In this document: piece after piece, positions 48,691-61,786 of the stretch
Position numbering within the stretch: position 1 is the first letter of the stretch
Layout of the letters: every line of letters begins with the position of its first letter
Translations under genes and position numbers: made by a program
The notes under the pieces: generated by a model
The model's input: only the letters and a program-made list of their open reading frames with translations
Database searches by the model: none
Told to the model about the DNA's origin: nothing
Origin: Dasypus novemcinctus
Taxonomy: Eukaryota > Chordata > Mammalia > Cingulata > Dasypodidae
DNA length: 64,000 bases
Direction of reading: 5' to 3'
Assembly: GCF_030445035.2 (NCBI RefSeq)
Contig: NC_080698.1
Coordinates: 3,913,501 to 3,977,500, forward strand

Positions 48691-49295
48691 TTATACTGGC
48701 TTAATTCTACTAAGATGTAGAAACTTTATTCATATCCTATTGCTCTTTCCCTTCCCACTTTTTGTGCAATTATTGTTATATATATTTTGCCTATAAGTGT
48801 TACAAACCCAGTAATATATTTTTATATTTATTGCTTTGTGCTATTTCATGTCTTTTAGAGAAACTAAGAAAGGAGAACAAGTATATATTTATAGAGTTTA
48901 TCATATTAACCTTATTTACTCTGTTTCTTCCTGTGGATTTGAACTACTATCTGGTATAATTGCCTTACTCCACTATAGCTTTGTTTCCAGCTGCCTCTTC
49001 AGTGCTGTTATTGTCAAATATGTTTCTAAATGTTATAGGCCAACAATACAATTTTATACATATTGTTTTATATAATTGCTTTTTAAATACAATTATGTCT
49101 GTTGACATAATTTGTTAGTCTTTCAACACTTTCTTGCTTTCTGACAGGAAAATATATCCTTTTGTCCATCTTGTTAATAAATTTTCAAAAAATAATTTTT
49201 ATTTTCAAACAAAGATATGAAGAAATTTAGAAAGTTGTCATGAATTTGTACAATAAAACATGAGACTTCAAAGGACAACTGTGTTCAGCATAGTG
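48691..49295. other. AT-rich intron sequence, possible old repeat
   Basis: TATATATTTTGCCTATAAGTGTTACAAACC-like text suggests a further old L1 fragment, but I could not place it. No gene seen. Confidence 0.35.
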
Positions 49296-49475
49296 TCTCA
49301 GGGGCACAGTGGTTAGGAGCATAGACCTGGAAGCCAGGCTGCTGTTTATTAGTTATGTACCTGTTTCAGTTTTCTTATGTTTCAGTAATAACACTTGCCT
49401 CATTAGGTTGTTTCAATTAGATAAGGCAATCCATGTATTTGGCACATTGTAAATGCTCAGGAGTAGCCATTACCA
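49296..49475 (+). mobile_element. MIR SINE
   Basis: CACAGTGGTTAGGAGCATAG, CTGGAAGCCAGGCTGC, a diverged CTGTTTCAGTTTTCTTATGT and TTGGCACATTGTAAATGCTC follow MIR consensus order on the plus strand. Confidence 0.85.
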
Positions 49476-49929
49476 TTACTCACGCTAATTCCCAGCCCAT
49501 GAGGTCTCCTTTCTTTGTAATGGCTCTGTTGCTCCTACTCTATCTCCTTGGTTTGTTCTCAGCCCTGGTGGAATTTTCATTTTCCAGAGGTGCTGCTGAT
49601 TTCCAGCTAGAACAAGGGCAAGAGTCTTGGGGCTTAGATCTTAAGGGTAGTTGTCAAGAAGAGAGTATGAGGGACATCTGTGGGGGCGTGGTGGTGGGAG
49701 CTGGGACACTGGTTGCACCTCCTTCTACCACATCCAGTCTTTATTGCAAGAGAACTTCATGATTATATTTCTGATATTTCACAGGAGCCAGGATCCTCTA
49801 GGAACTCACCGTTGATCTTTTAACACATTACGATTATTCTTCATTAGCTCTTCATAGAGTAAGCTATTCTCGTCAAGGTAAACCTGAGCAGCTCTTTTTA
49901 AATGGTGGTATGCATAAGTTTCATGTTTA

Positions 49930-50045
49930 CCCTCAGGCCCAACCTGATCCAGGTGTGGCCCAGGAATCTTCATGTTTAATAGAGCATTCCAGGTAGTTCT
50001 GATGCAGAGACAGAAGGGCCACATTTGGAAAAATACTGACTTATT
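49930..50045. mobile_element. MER20-like hAT fragment
   Basis: CAGGAATCTTCATGTTTAAT, AGAGCATTCCAGGTAGTTCT, GATGCAGAGA and a terminal ACATTTGGAAAAATACTG resemble the 3' half of a MER20-type hAT element. Edges are approximate. Confidence 0.5.
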
Positions 50046-50684
50046 GTTAATCTGGGCTGGCAAAGATTTGGTTACCTTACGACTCACCATGGGTTTTTGT
50101 GGATGGTGGGTCAGATCTGTGTTCTAATCCAAAACTATGTATTTAACTATTTTGTTTTTATTATGTTTCTCAAATAAATTGCAAGCTTCCTGACAGCAGG
50201 AATAATCTCAGATTTTTCTCATTTTCTGCCATAATTTTTTATCCACAAGTACTTGATTTTTGTTCTTGTTTTTTCACTTGATTAACGAGATTTTCCCAAC
50301 TCTATTCTTCCTTGTCTCTGCCTCCATAACTGACACTCTTTGCTTTTGTTTTTGCTCCCACCCCTTTCTCCATTCTTTCCCTGCCCTAGCTGAGTCCTGC
50401 TATTTCACTTTCCCACCCCTTTTGTTCTCAGGTTTTTCACACTATCATTCATTCCTGTATAACCCATGGTACCTTCCCTTGTTGATTACTCCTATCCTTT
50501 TGGCTCCCTTTTCATTTTGAACTCTCCTTGAATCCCTAAGCCATGATAAAACTCCCTCTTTTCACTTGTGTTTCAGGACCTTTCCTTGCCTCTTCTAATT
50601 CCCTCTGTACTGTAAAGGATTCTATAAGCATAGAAAGCATTGCATTAACAGGACATGTTAATCTCACTTGATGATTAGTTCAAG

Positions 50685-51440
50685 CAAAGTACAGTTCATA
50701 GGTCAAATCTGGTTACTACCTGTCTTTTTTTGTATGGCCCAGAAGCTAAGACTGTTTGAATTTTAAAATTTTTGAATAAAATCAAAAGAAGAAGAATACT
50801 TTATAACACTTGAAAATTATATGAAATTCACATTTCAGTGTCCATAAATAAAGTTTTATTGAAATACAGCCGTGCTCATTGATGTATTACATATTTACTA
50901 CAATAGCAGACTACACTATAATGGTATAGTTGAGTAATCTCAATAGAAACCATTTGCCCTACAGAGCCTAAATAATTTGCTGTCTAGCTCTTGATAGAAA
51001 AAGTTTGCTGGGAAGCGGACTTGGCCCAGTGGTTAGGGCGTCCGTCTACCACATGGGAGGTCTGCGGTTCAAACCCTGGGCCTCCTTGACCCGTGTGGAA
51101 CTGGCCCATGCTCAGTGCTGATGGGTGCAAGGAGTGCCCTGCCATGCAGGGGTGTCCCCCACGTAGGGAAGCCCCAAGCACAAGGAGTGCGCCCCTTAAG
51201 GAGAGCCGCCCAGCACAAAAGAAAGTGCAGCCTGCCCAGGAATGGTGCCGCACACACGGAGAGCTGACACAACAAGATGACACAACAACAAGAAACACAG
51301 ATTCCTGTGCTGCTGACAACAACAGAAGCGGACAAAGAAGAACACACAGCGAATAGACACAGAGAACAAATAACTGGGGTGGGGGGGAGGGGAGAGAAAT
51401 AAATAAATAAATTTTTAAAAAAAAATTTCGCTAACTACTG
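50685..51440. mobile_element. hAT-type DNA transposon split by a SINE
   Basis: TCAAAAGAAGAAGAATACTT, GAAATTCACATTTCAGTGTC, AAATAAAGTTTTATTGAAAT and GATAGAAAAAGTTTGCT follow a common placental hAT non-autonomous consensus. The terminal part resumes as CTAACTACTG after the SINE. The left edge is approximate. Confidence 0.75.
51010..51424 (+). mobile_element. DAS-type SINE, full length
   Basis: Best reference-like copy in the window: GGGAAGCGGACTTGGCCCAG head, GCGGTTCAAACCCTGG B box, a GC-rich body, AGCGAATAGACACAGAGAAC and AAATAAATAAATTTTTAAAA tail. Flanks AGTTTGCT and ATTTCGCT form a weak duplication inside the hAT element. Confidence 0.95.
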
Positions 51441-51483
51441 ATCTAGTTCTCGCTAGCATTACTGAGGTGATATTTTCATTTAC

Positions 51484-54400
51484 TTTTTTTATTTTTTCAT
51501 TTAAAAAAAAATTTTTGAGTTATATCACTCATACATGAACATACGCAAACAATAAATGTATAGTAATAGTTGTGAACTTACAAAACAAACATAACATAGC
51601 ATCATACAGGACTCTCATAACTCACCCTACCAATACTTTGCATAACAACATTTTAAACTAATGATTAAAGAGCATTGTCAAAATACTACTACTAATCAAA
51701 GTATTTTCCCCCAATCCACCCTATTATTATCTTTATATCATTTATATATGAACATACATAAACAATAAGTGTATAGTAAAAGTTGTGGACTTACAAAGCA
51801 GACATGCATAACATCATACAGGGGTCCCATATATCAACCCTCCACCAACACCTTGCATTGTCATGAGATATTTGTTACAGATTGTGAAAAAATATTGTCA
51901 AAATCTTACTACTAATTATATTCCTTATCTTACATTCGGTGTTTTTTCCCCAATCCACCCTATTATTATTTTTTAAATGCATTTTGTTTTGACAGAAGTT
52001 GTAAGCTTATACAACAATCATACACGTGCTGAATTCCCAAACAACACCCCTCCATCAACACACCACAATATGGTGAAACATTTGCTACAGGTAAAATAAT
52101 ATCATTTAATTGTTACCACGTCCACAGTGTATATTTGCGCACACTCTCCATACTGCACCATTATCAACACAGTACACCTTTGGCATAGATGCAAGCATAT
52201 TACATTATTACTGCTAACCACAGTCCATAGGTCACTCCAGTTTTATTTTTCCCATGCTTCTCCACATTCCCACCACCCTGCAATAGTGATGTACCTTTGC
52301 TCTAGCTCATAAAGGATACTCCATCCATACCATCAACCACAATTCTCATCCACCTCTTGGTTTACTGTGCTATTCAGTTCCCAGATTATTCTCTAGCATT
52401 CTGTCCATTGGCATTTACATCCCTGGACTACCATTTTCAGCCACATCCCCATTTATAAACTAGCTGTTACTCACTATTTGTTACCATCCACTCTATACAT
52501 TTCCACAATTTTACAGTAAAGCTAATTTTTCATACATTAAACATCAGTAGTCCATCTCAGTCTTCCTCTTATCTTCTTTAAGAATCTACCACCTACCACC
52601 AGGGCTTGAAGATATTTTCCTACAATTTCTTCTAGAAGCTTTATGGTTCTTTTATATTTAGGTTTTTGATCCATTTTGAATTAATTTTTTGATAAGATGT
52701 GAGATAGGGATCGTTCTTTCTTTTGGCTATGGATATCCAGTTCTTTCAGCACATTTGTTGAATGGACTGTTCTGCCTGAGCTGTGTGTTTGACAGGCTAG
52801 TCAAAAATCACTTGACCATACATGTAAGAGTCTGTTTCTGAACCATAAATTTGGTTCCATTGGTCTTTGTGTCTGTCTTTATGCCAGTACCATGCTGTTT
52901 TTACCACTACAGCTAGGGAATGTAATTTCAAGTCTGGGGATAAGAGTTCGTTCGCGTGTCCTTTTTAAGATGTTTCTGGCTATTCAGGACCCCTTACCCT
53001 TTCAAATAAATTTGATAATTGTGTTTTCAATGAAAAAAAATGCTGGTGGAATTTTTATCGGGATTGCATTGACTCTAAATTTGAGTAGAACTGACGTCTT
53101 TATGATATTTAGTCTTCCAATCGATGAACATGGAATGTTCTTCCAGTTATTTAGGCCTTTTTTGAATTCTTTTAACATTGGGTTGTAGTTTTCTGAATAC
53201 CAATGTTTTACATCATTGGTTAAGTTTATTCCTATATGAGTTTTATGTCATATTTTATTTTCTCCACTCTTTTGACACTTTTGATTACTTTTATTGATAT
53301 AATCTTCATTTTAGACTCTCTTCCAGGCCTTTCTCTCCTGTCTTTTCTTTTCAGGCTCTAGTACACCTTTTAGCATTTCCTGAAAAATCTGTTCTCTTGG
53401 TTAGAAATTCTCTCGGTTTCTGTTTATCAGTGAATATTCTAATCTCACCCTCATTTGAAAGACAATCTTGCCAGATATAAGATTCTTGGCTGGAAGTTTT
53501 TCTCTTGTAGTATCTTAAATATATCATACTACTGTCTTCTTTCCTCTTGGTTTCTGGTGAGAAATTAGCATTTAGTCTTATTGAGTATCCCATATATGTT
53601 ATGTATTGCTTTTCTCTTGCTGTTCTCAGAATTCTCTCTTTGTCTTTGGCATTTGACATTCTAATTAGTATGTGACTCAGAGTTGATGTATTCTAATTTT
53701 TTCAGATGGGAGTATGTTGTGCTTTTTGGACATGGATATCTATGTCCTTCAATAGGGTTGGGAAATTTTCCACCATCATTTCTTCAAATATCCCTTCTGT
53801 CCCTTTTCCCTTCTCTTCTCCTTCTGCAACACCCATGACACGGATGTTTGCATGCCTTTTGCTGTCATTTAGTTCCCTGAGACCTTGTTCAATTTTTTCC
53901 ATTCTTCTCTTCATCTGTTCTTTTGTATGTTCACTTTGAGGCCATTTCTTCAAGTTCACCAATCCTTTCTTCTGCCTCCTCAAATCTGCTATTATATGAC
54001 TTCAGTGTGTTTTTAATTTCATTTATTGTGACTTTCATTCCCATAAGATCTGTTCTTTTTCTATGTATGCATTCAAATTCTTCATTGTGCTCATCCAGTG
54101 TCTTCTTAATATTCTTAATCTTGTTAGCCATCTCATTGAATTTATTAAGGAGATTTGTTTGAACATATATGATTAATTGTCTCAACTCCTTTATGTCACC
54201 TGGTGGCTTATCTTGTTCCTTTAACTGGGCCATATCTTCCTGTTTCTTGGTGGGGATTGTAATTTTTTGTTGGTGTCTTGGCATCTGGTTTACTAGAGTA
54301 TTTATTCTGGGTGCAGTTTTTATCTTTAGTTTAGGGCTTCCTGCCCTTTTTTCCTTGTTGGTTGTGCAATAGGAGCCAAGGACGTAGTTGATGCTAAAAG

Positions 54401-55649
54401 CTGTGGAGGCTCAAGCTGCCCTCATTGCCCCAGGGACCAATGAATCTTCTCCCAACTTTCTCCTTTGCCATGGGTAGGACACAGTCACAGCTGTGTGGAA
54501 TAATCCAAATCATGTAGGCTTAGACTGTAGTTGCCCAGAGAGACTGATAAGACTTCACACCCTTCTCTCCCCTGCCTGGGGCAAGGATGGAGCTGCAGGT
54601 GTGGGCAGCAATCTATGCAATGTGGGTCCAAGATGACTGCAGTTGCCCTGGTAGACTTAATGATTGTTCAGTCTGTGCAGTTACCTGGGTAGGCTGGTGC
54701 AGGGCCTGCCAGCTTCCTCCCTGACAGAGGTGGGGCTGAAGGCTAGGTTAGGGCTGCAGGCTGACTGGGTGAAAGAAACTGGTTCCTACCATCACTGTGA
54801 TTTTCAGTCCTGGCTTCTCCTCAGGCTGGGGAGAGTAAAAATGGTGGCTACTGGCTTCTTTCCAACTTGGACAGATTCACATCCTAGCTTTCTGGGGTTA
54901 TACCTTAGCCAGCTGAGTCTACTAATCAGTAGCCAAAATCAGTGGCCAACTGTCTCCTCCTCCCCTGTTTTTGGGAAGTGGAGCTTCCAATTCCAGCCAC
55001 AGAATAGTACCTGGGGTGGCTTGTGCTGCCAAAGTAGGAGAATCACCAGCCTCAGCAGCTTGGCTGGTAATTTCCTGGAGAGGCTGGCGCAGGTCCCCCC
55101 AGCTTCCTCCCTCCCAGAGGTGGGGCTGGGGCCTACGCTAGAGCTGCCATCTGATCTGGATGGAAAGAAGCCAGTCCCCACCAGCACTGTGATTTTCAGT
55201 CTGCCCCACTTTCCCTCGTGCCAGGTGTGGAATTAAGATGGTGCTACTGTCCTCTTTCTGACTTGGACAGGCTCAAACTTTAGCTGTTTTCAGGATTATA
55301 CTTTAGCCTGCTGAATTTACTCCTCAGTAGCTGAAGTTGGTGCCCAACTGTCTCTTCCTTCCTCTTTTTTGGAAAATGGAGCTTCCAATTCCAGCCAAGG
55401 CAGCTTTTGCCTCCAGGGGAGGATGGGCACCAGCCTTGGGTTGAAGCGCTCTACTTACAAATCTTCTCGGCAGATGGACAGTCTCCTCCTCCCATTCCTT
55501 CAAGGATGTGGCAGGATGCTCTTCTGGTCTCCTGGAGCCCCCAGACAGGTGCTTCAGCAGCTCCAGAGAGCTCTGGGTGTTTGCTAACTGCCCTGTAGCA
55601 GGAGCTGACTCTGAGAGCTCCTTACTCTGCTGCCATGTTGCTGGTTCCC
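51484..55649 (-). mobile_element. LINE-1 with tandem 5'-UTR units and ORF2 deletion
   Basis: Antisense L1 with both ends visible: poly(A) side near 51484 and 5' end near 55649 (ending CATGTTGC/CTGG on the plus strand). Flanks TTTTCATTTAC (51473-51483) and TCTTCATTTGC (55650-55660) match at 9 of 11. The order is 3' UTR, ORF2 C-terminus (52560-53240), then a jump to ORF1: C-terminal (53351-53659, MSNAKDKERILRTAREKQ), RRM (53702-53983, ANIRVMGVAEGEEKGKG) and coiled coil (53931-54284, MPRHQQKITIPTKKQED). Most of ORF2, including the endonuclease and RT core, is missing. The 5' UTR is about 1.3 kb. Confidence 0.9.
54690..55430 (-). repeat. Tandem 5'-UTR monomers of the L1
   Basis: Two diverged units of about 395 bp run from near 54690 and near 55087. 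Shared landmarks in both are CAGCTTCCTCCCT, CTGTGATTTTCAGTC, TTGGACAG, GGAGCTTCCAATTCCAGCCA and AACTGTCTC. Tandem monomers are known as promoter units in L1s of some other mammals, such as rodents. Here they are inferred from reading only. Confidence 0.8.
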
Positions 55650-55677
55650 TCTTCATTTGCATTTTCCTCTTTATCAG

Positions 55678-57395
<1,718 letters not shown>

Positions 57396-58504
57396 TCAAC
57401 TGAAATTGTTGGGTCATGTATCCCCCAAGTGCAGATTGTCGGGCCTTTCTCTTGCCCTGGTGATGCCAGTGCAGCCTTACATCTGCCTGTCCTCAGAGGT
57501 CCCTTGTCTCCAGCCCGTTCCTTCTCCCCACTGCCTGCACCACAGCCCCTCTCAGTTCCTACCCCAGAGCCTTGCTCTTTCTGCTTCCCCAGATGCCCCC
57601 CCCCCTCTCTCCCTCTTTCTTTGCGCCTGCCTGGACTTAGATAGGCCCTTTCAAGTTTTCATCTTTGATAGTGCCTTTTGCAGTGAGTCCTGTGAGTCCT
57701 TGACTTGTTACTTTTTTGGCAGATGGCCTCATGACACTTGCCACTCAATTATATGCTACTTTCTCCCTCCAGTGGACTTAGGTTTGTTTGTTTGTTGCAG
57801 ACATGTGTCACCTTCTCTGGGGCAAACTACATGACTAGATGAAAAAGGTCAGGAAGAATGGACCACAGAAAATTAACGTATGCTGCTGTGACCATCTGAG
57901 TGTAGATTATAGGAATGGTGGAAACCAGCAGCTCCACTCAGTTTGGGAAGGGAGAGATTCAGGTAGAAACTGAGGGTATTGCTTTAAGAAATGGACTTTG
58001 CAGAGGGCTGTTTATGCCTGGACTGTGCAAGGGATTGTGACTCAGTAGTAAATGGGAGCTTGTCCTCGGTTTTACTTTCCTCAAGGCATGATTTTTCATC
58101 AGGATTGCCACATAGAACTGATTACTAGCCAACAGATTCATCTGACATTTAATAGACTGATTTATTAAATAAAAAGTTACTTTGTTATTTGTCCATATGG
58201 GACACCTTTTCTGGATCCAAAGGAATCGTTTGCTAGTTTCCCTTTGTCTTGTTTCTCCCTCTTTCCCTGCCTCCCTCTCTCTGTAACGGAGTAAGTGTAG
58301 GTCTTTGTAGGTTGGCTGCTTCTGGGTGACATATTCAGGAAGTGGGATGATAGGTGACTTCTCATTCTTCTGTCCCCTCTTGTTTGTATCTTGCACTTGT
58401 TACCTTTTGGTTTAGTCAAAGATTGTACTTGTTTTGGAAATTGTGCTTTAGGAAAATACAAGTGAACCAGATACTGGGGACCTTGCGCCAGGACAGTCAC
58501 AACT
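57396..58504. other. Downstream of gene B, unassigned
   Basis: May include the old 3' UTR of gene B. Pyrimidine-rich around 57480-57660. No repeat or gene recognised. Confidence 0.45.
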
Positions 58505-58605
58505 TTACCCAAGTTGTTATTGTCACCATTTTACAGATGAGTGCATTGGAACTTCCTGGAGGTCAGAAGTCAAACCTGGAGAGTGTGACTCCAGGGCCCA
58601 CAGGT
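58505..58605 (-). mobile_element. MIR SINE fragment
   Basis: TTATTGTCACCATTTTACAG, then ATGAG and GTCAGAAGTCAAACCTGGAG, and GTGTGACTCCAGGGCCCA, match the reverse complement of MIR. Confidence 0.75.
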
Positions 58606-60199
58606 GTGACCACTGTGGCACCATTTCCCTACCTCGTCCACTCTTATCCAGCTTCACTGCTCACGCCAGGCTTGTGGAGGTCAGGGATTCCAAGCTCCTC
58701 CTCCCTCCACCTGTCTCTGCACCACTGAGAGACCCCCATGATCCAGCTCCATGCGTGGAGTCTGGCCCTCCCTGGAGGTCCGGCCTCGGGCTTTGCCGAC
58801 CTTCCCAGACTCACGCCTGGGAGCAGCTGACGATCCTGCTCCGTGGCCCTTCTGATGAGGGGCCGACGCTGAAACAACGGTGGTGAGAGAGCCACGGCAC
58901 CCCTGAGCACAGCCCGAGAGTGGGGAGGAGGGTTAGAGGGAGTTGTCAGATGAAATTGTACGTTGCCAAGGAGAGGGAGAGACTGGCTAAGACTAAAGTT
59001 AGCTTTGAGCAATGCATTTTGAATCTCAGTTTCATTTGGTTATGACTCTGGTATTTTGTAGGGTGAGCCTACATAATTCAGAATTTGTTCATATGTAGTA
59101 AGTAATATCATAGGACAATGAAAAAATTACCACAATATTACACAAAAAAATTATGTTAATGCAAGTAAAATGTAAAGAAAAATACACCTGTTAATCCCAC
59201 TAGTCCAAGAGAACCCCATTTTTATTTCTCTGTCACTTTTACCCTTGTCCATGTGTATACTCAATCATTGTCTTAAACATCTTCCTTCTTCCCCAATTCC
59301 TATGTGTACTTCATACATAATTACTGTTACTGAGTGGATGTAAATTTTTTTATTCCCCTCCCCAAACTGAATTTTTTTAAGGAAAGAGACTATGCCTTAA
59401 ACATTTTTTTCTTCCAGGATCCATCCAGTGAGTGTTAATTCATTTTTACTGAAATACATTCCTGGGCACTAGGCAATTTCTTTTTTGTGTATGAACTATT
59501 ACAGTGTTGCAGACAACAATGTGATGAGTGTAGTCCCCCCCCCACTTTTAAATGATTTCCTTGTAATATCCAGGAATGAGATTTTAAAAATCCAAGGGTA
59601 TGACCATTTTTATGTTTTAAAAACATGCTGCCAGTTGCCTTCTTAAAGATGCTATCAGAAATGTATCAATACAGCACTTGATTGCAATCTTACCAGCAAT
59701 AGGTATTATAATTTTTAAAAATATTTTAATTTAGTAGGTATAAAATGCTACATACTTGTTTTTATTTATATTTCCTTACTGTAATCAGTAAGGATGAATG
59801 TTTTTCTGTGTTAATTTCATAATTTTAATTGCTACTGTAAAAAATTTCTCTTCACTTTCTTACTAGCAGATTGTCACACTATTAATTATTAGTTCTTTGG
59901 AGATTATTAATTTTTGGTAGGGTGATTCTCTTCATCGAGACTATTTCAGATACATTTATTGCAACATTCTCTGTAGGTTTATAATACTTCATAATTTTAA
60001 AATAATTGAAGGTTAAGAGTAAATACCCTGTGTCAGGCAGATTTTTAAAAACTTCATCTGCTATGCACTCATTCATTTTACCACTTTTATTTTCATGATT
60101 ATATTGAGATGATAAAGTCTTAACATTATCAAAGAAAAGGTATTTTGTATCAAAGAAAAGGTATGTGAAGTAGTCTTGACAAGCTCCCTTTCTTTCCAG
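58606..60199. other. Non-genic stretch, GC-richer at 58670-58920
   Basis: A 250-bp moderately CpG-containing block lies at 58670-58920; the rest is AT-rich. I see no repeat or gene. A 16-base word, TATCAAAGAAAAGGTA, occurs twice at about 60127 and 60149 just before the candidate exon. Confidence 0.45.
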
Positions 60200-60379
60200 C
60201 TTACCGTCTCCTCCTTCACTTCTTCACCTTTCCATGAAGCCGGGAGTGGAGATGCTGATTACCGTGGAGACGGAGGCTCCAGTGAGGCTGGAGCACAGAG
60301 ACCCTCAGGAAGATCAAGATCACTTTGCCAGCTATGATGCAATCCAGAAAAACCAGTGTCTTCTCCCTCCCAAGCAGAG
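60200..60379 (+). CDS. Candidate short coding exon, unrecognised
   Basis: A good acceptor (CTCCCTTTCTTTCCAG) and donor (CAGAGGTAGGT) bound a 180-bp block that is open throughout one frame. It includes an ATG at 60234 that begins MKPGVEMLITVETEAPVRLE and continues to PPKQR before the donor; read through, it would stop at once. The peptide is acidic and I do not recognise it. The opposite strand is also open here (60216-60614), so this may be chance. There is no evidence for partner exons. Confidence 0.25.
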
Positions 60380-61302
60380 GTAGGTTTATAAAGATGCTTG
60401 GAGGGAGAGTTTGGGGAAAATGGTCCATACTCCTTGTGCTCCATGATGATTCAGGGGAAGAAGGTGGGAGGAAGAGAGTCCTGCGAGATCTGGGGGTGCC
60501 CTCACTTCTGGTGCCCTCACCTCTGGAGTTTGCTGATCTACGAGCACTGGAATTAACACACACATCCTCTGCTGCGGGGATGTGGGGGCAGACACGGGGC
60601 CATTCTCCTTCCAAGCCATGGCTCGGTCACTACTCAGTGTTTCCGCAGAGTGGAGTTTGGCAGGGGAGGATATCAGCGTTTCCAGTGGGCGTAGGTCGAC
60701 TGGAAATGGGAGGCAGAGACGTCCTCGAGGTGTGAGGAATCTACCAGGAGAGATCGTGGGAGGGACTGCTGAGTGAGGTCAAGTACGGAAGCGGCTTTGC
60801 TTCGTACTGGGCGCCAGTTGCTGGGATCTCATCAAGAGCAGCAGCGGCAGTCTCAGCGAAGCCCTTTCCTAGTGACGCGAGGACGCTATCGACCCACGTG
60901 AACCACCTCCTTGTGGTTCACAGGACAAGAGTGAGGATCCTTTAAAAAGAGAGGAGAAATCCTGAAATGGAGATTTTTGAGCTGTAGAGTTATTGAGATA
61001 ATATCTGAAACAATTCCTGACAGGATCATATTATTGAATTGAACTTTATTAAGGTTTTTTGCACCAGACAAATATCTCAGAGAAACCTGTGCAGTTATAA
61101 CAAAAATGGAAGTTTAATTTTTATTGAGTTTTGTAGTGTAATGGGAACTGGAACAGCCTACCTTGTTCAAATTGCTAGGGAGTGAGGACCTTTTAAGCTT
61201 TACTGCATCTACAAATTTGCCAATAGAAATATAGTAGGGAAAGTTAAAATTTTGTCCAAATGTTAAAATATTCAAAATGTTTCAACCTAAAAATAAGATG
61301 GA
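60380..61302. other. Unassigned sequence with a hairpin
   Basis: Some CpG enrichment at 60780-60900. A perfect inverted repeat, GTGAACCAC-CTCCTT-GTGGTTCAC, lies at 60898-60921. Nothing else recognised. Confidence 0.45.
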
Positions 61303-61663
61303 GGGAAGCAGATGTGGCTCAAGCAGTTGAGCACCTGCCTTCCACATGGGAGGTCCTGGGTTCAGTTCCCAGCACCTCCTAAAGAAGATAAGAAGACAGT
61401 GAGCTGACGCAACAGGCTTCCATGGTGAGCTGATGCAACTAGACACACCTAGATGACACACCTGGACGACACAGCAAGCAGGGAGTGGAAGTGGCTCAAG
61501 TGACTGGACGCCTCCTTCCCACATGGGAGGGCCCAGGCTCAGTTCCAGGTGCCTCCTGAAAGAAGATGAGCAGACACAGAGCACACAGTGAACAGAGAGC
61601 GGATGGCAAGCACAAACAACAAGGGGGAGGGGAAATAAATAAAAGAAATCTAAAAAAAAAAAA
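61303..61663 (+). mobile_element. DAS-type SINE, dimeric with two heads
   Basis: Two tRNA-like heads: GGAAGCAGATGTGGCTCAAG with TGGGTTCAGTTCCCAG, and from about 61483 GGGAGTGGAAGTGGCTCAAG with CAGGCTCAGTTCCAGG. Only the second carries the 3' module and A-rich tail. A 7-bp duplication, AAGATGG, lies at 61295-61301 and 61663-61669. Confidence 0.92.
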
Positions 61664-61786
61664 AGATGGCGATGAACACAGACATCCAGCTCTCTCACAC
61701 CCCAGCCTGTGGCATGGTACTGACTAGAAAAGAATAGAAGACTAAAAGAATAAACAAATCTCAGCATGCCACCTTTTTGTCACAAC

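Noticed and set aside
51010-51090. tRNA gene
   Set aside because: A-box and B-box like sequence is present, but it is the head of a SINE with target duplications and cannot fold as a full cloverleaf. The same holds for the other SINE heads.
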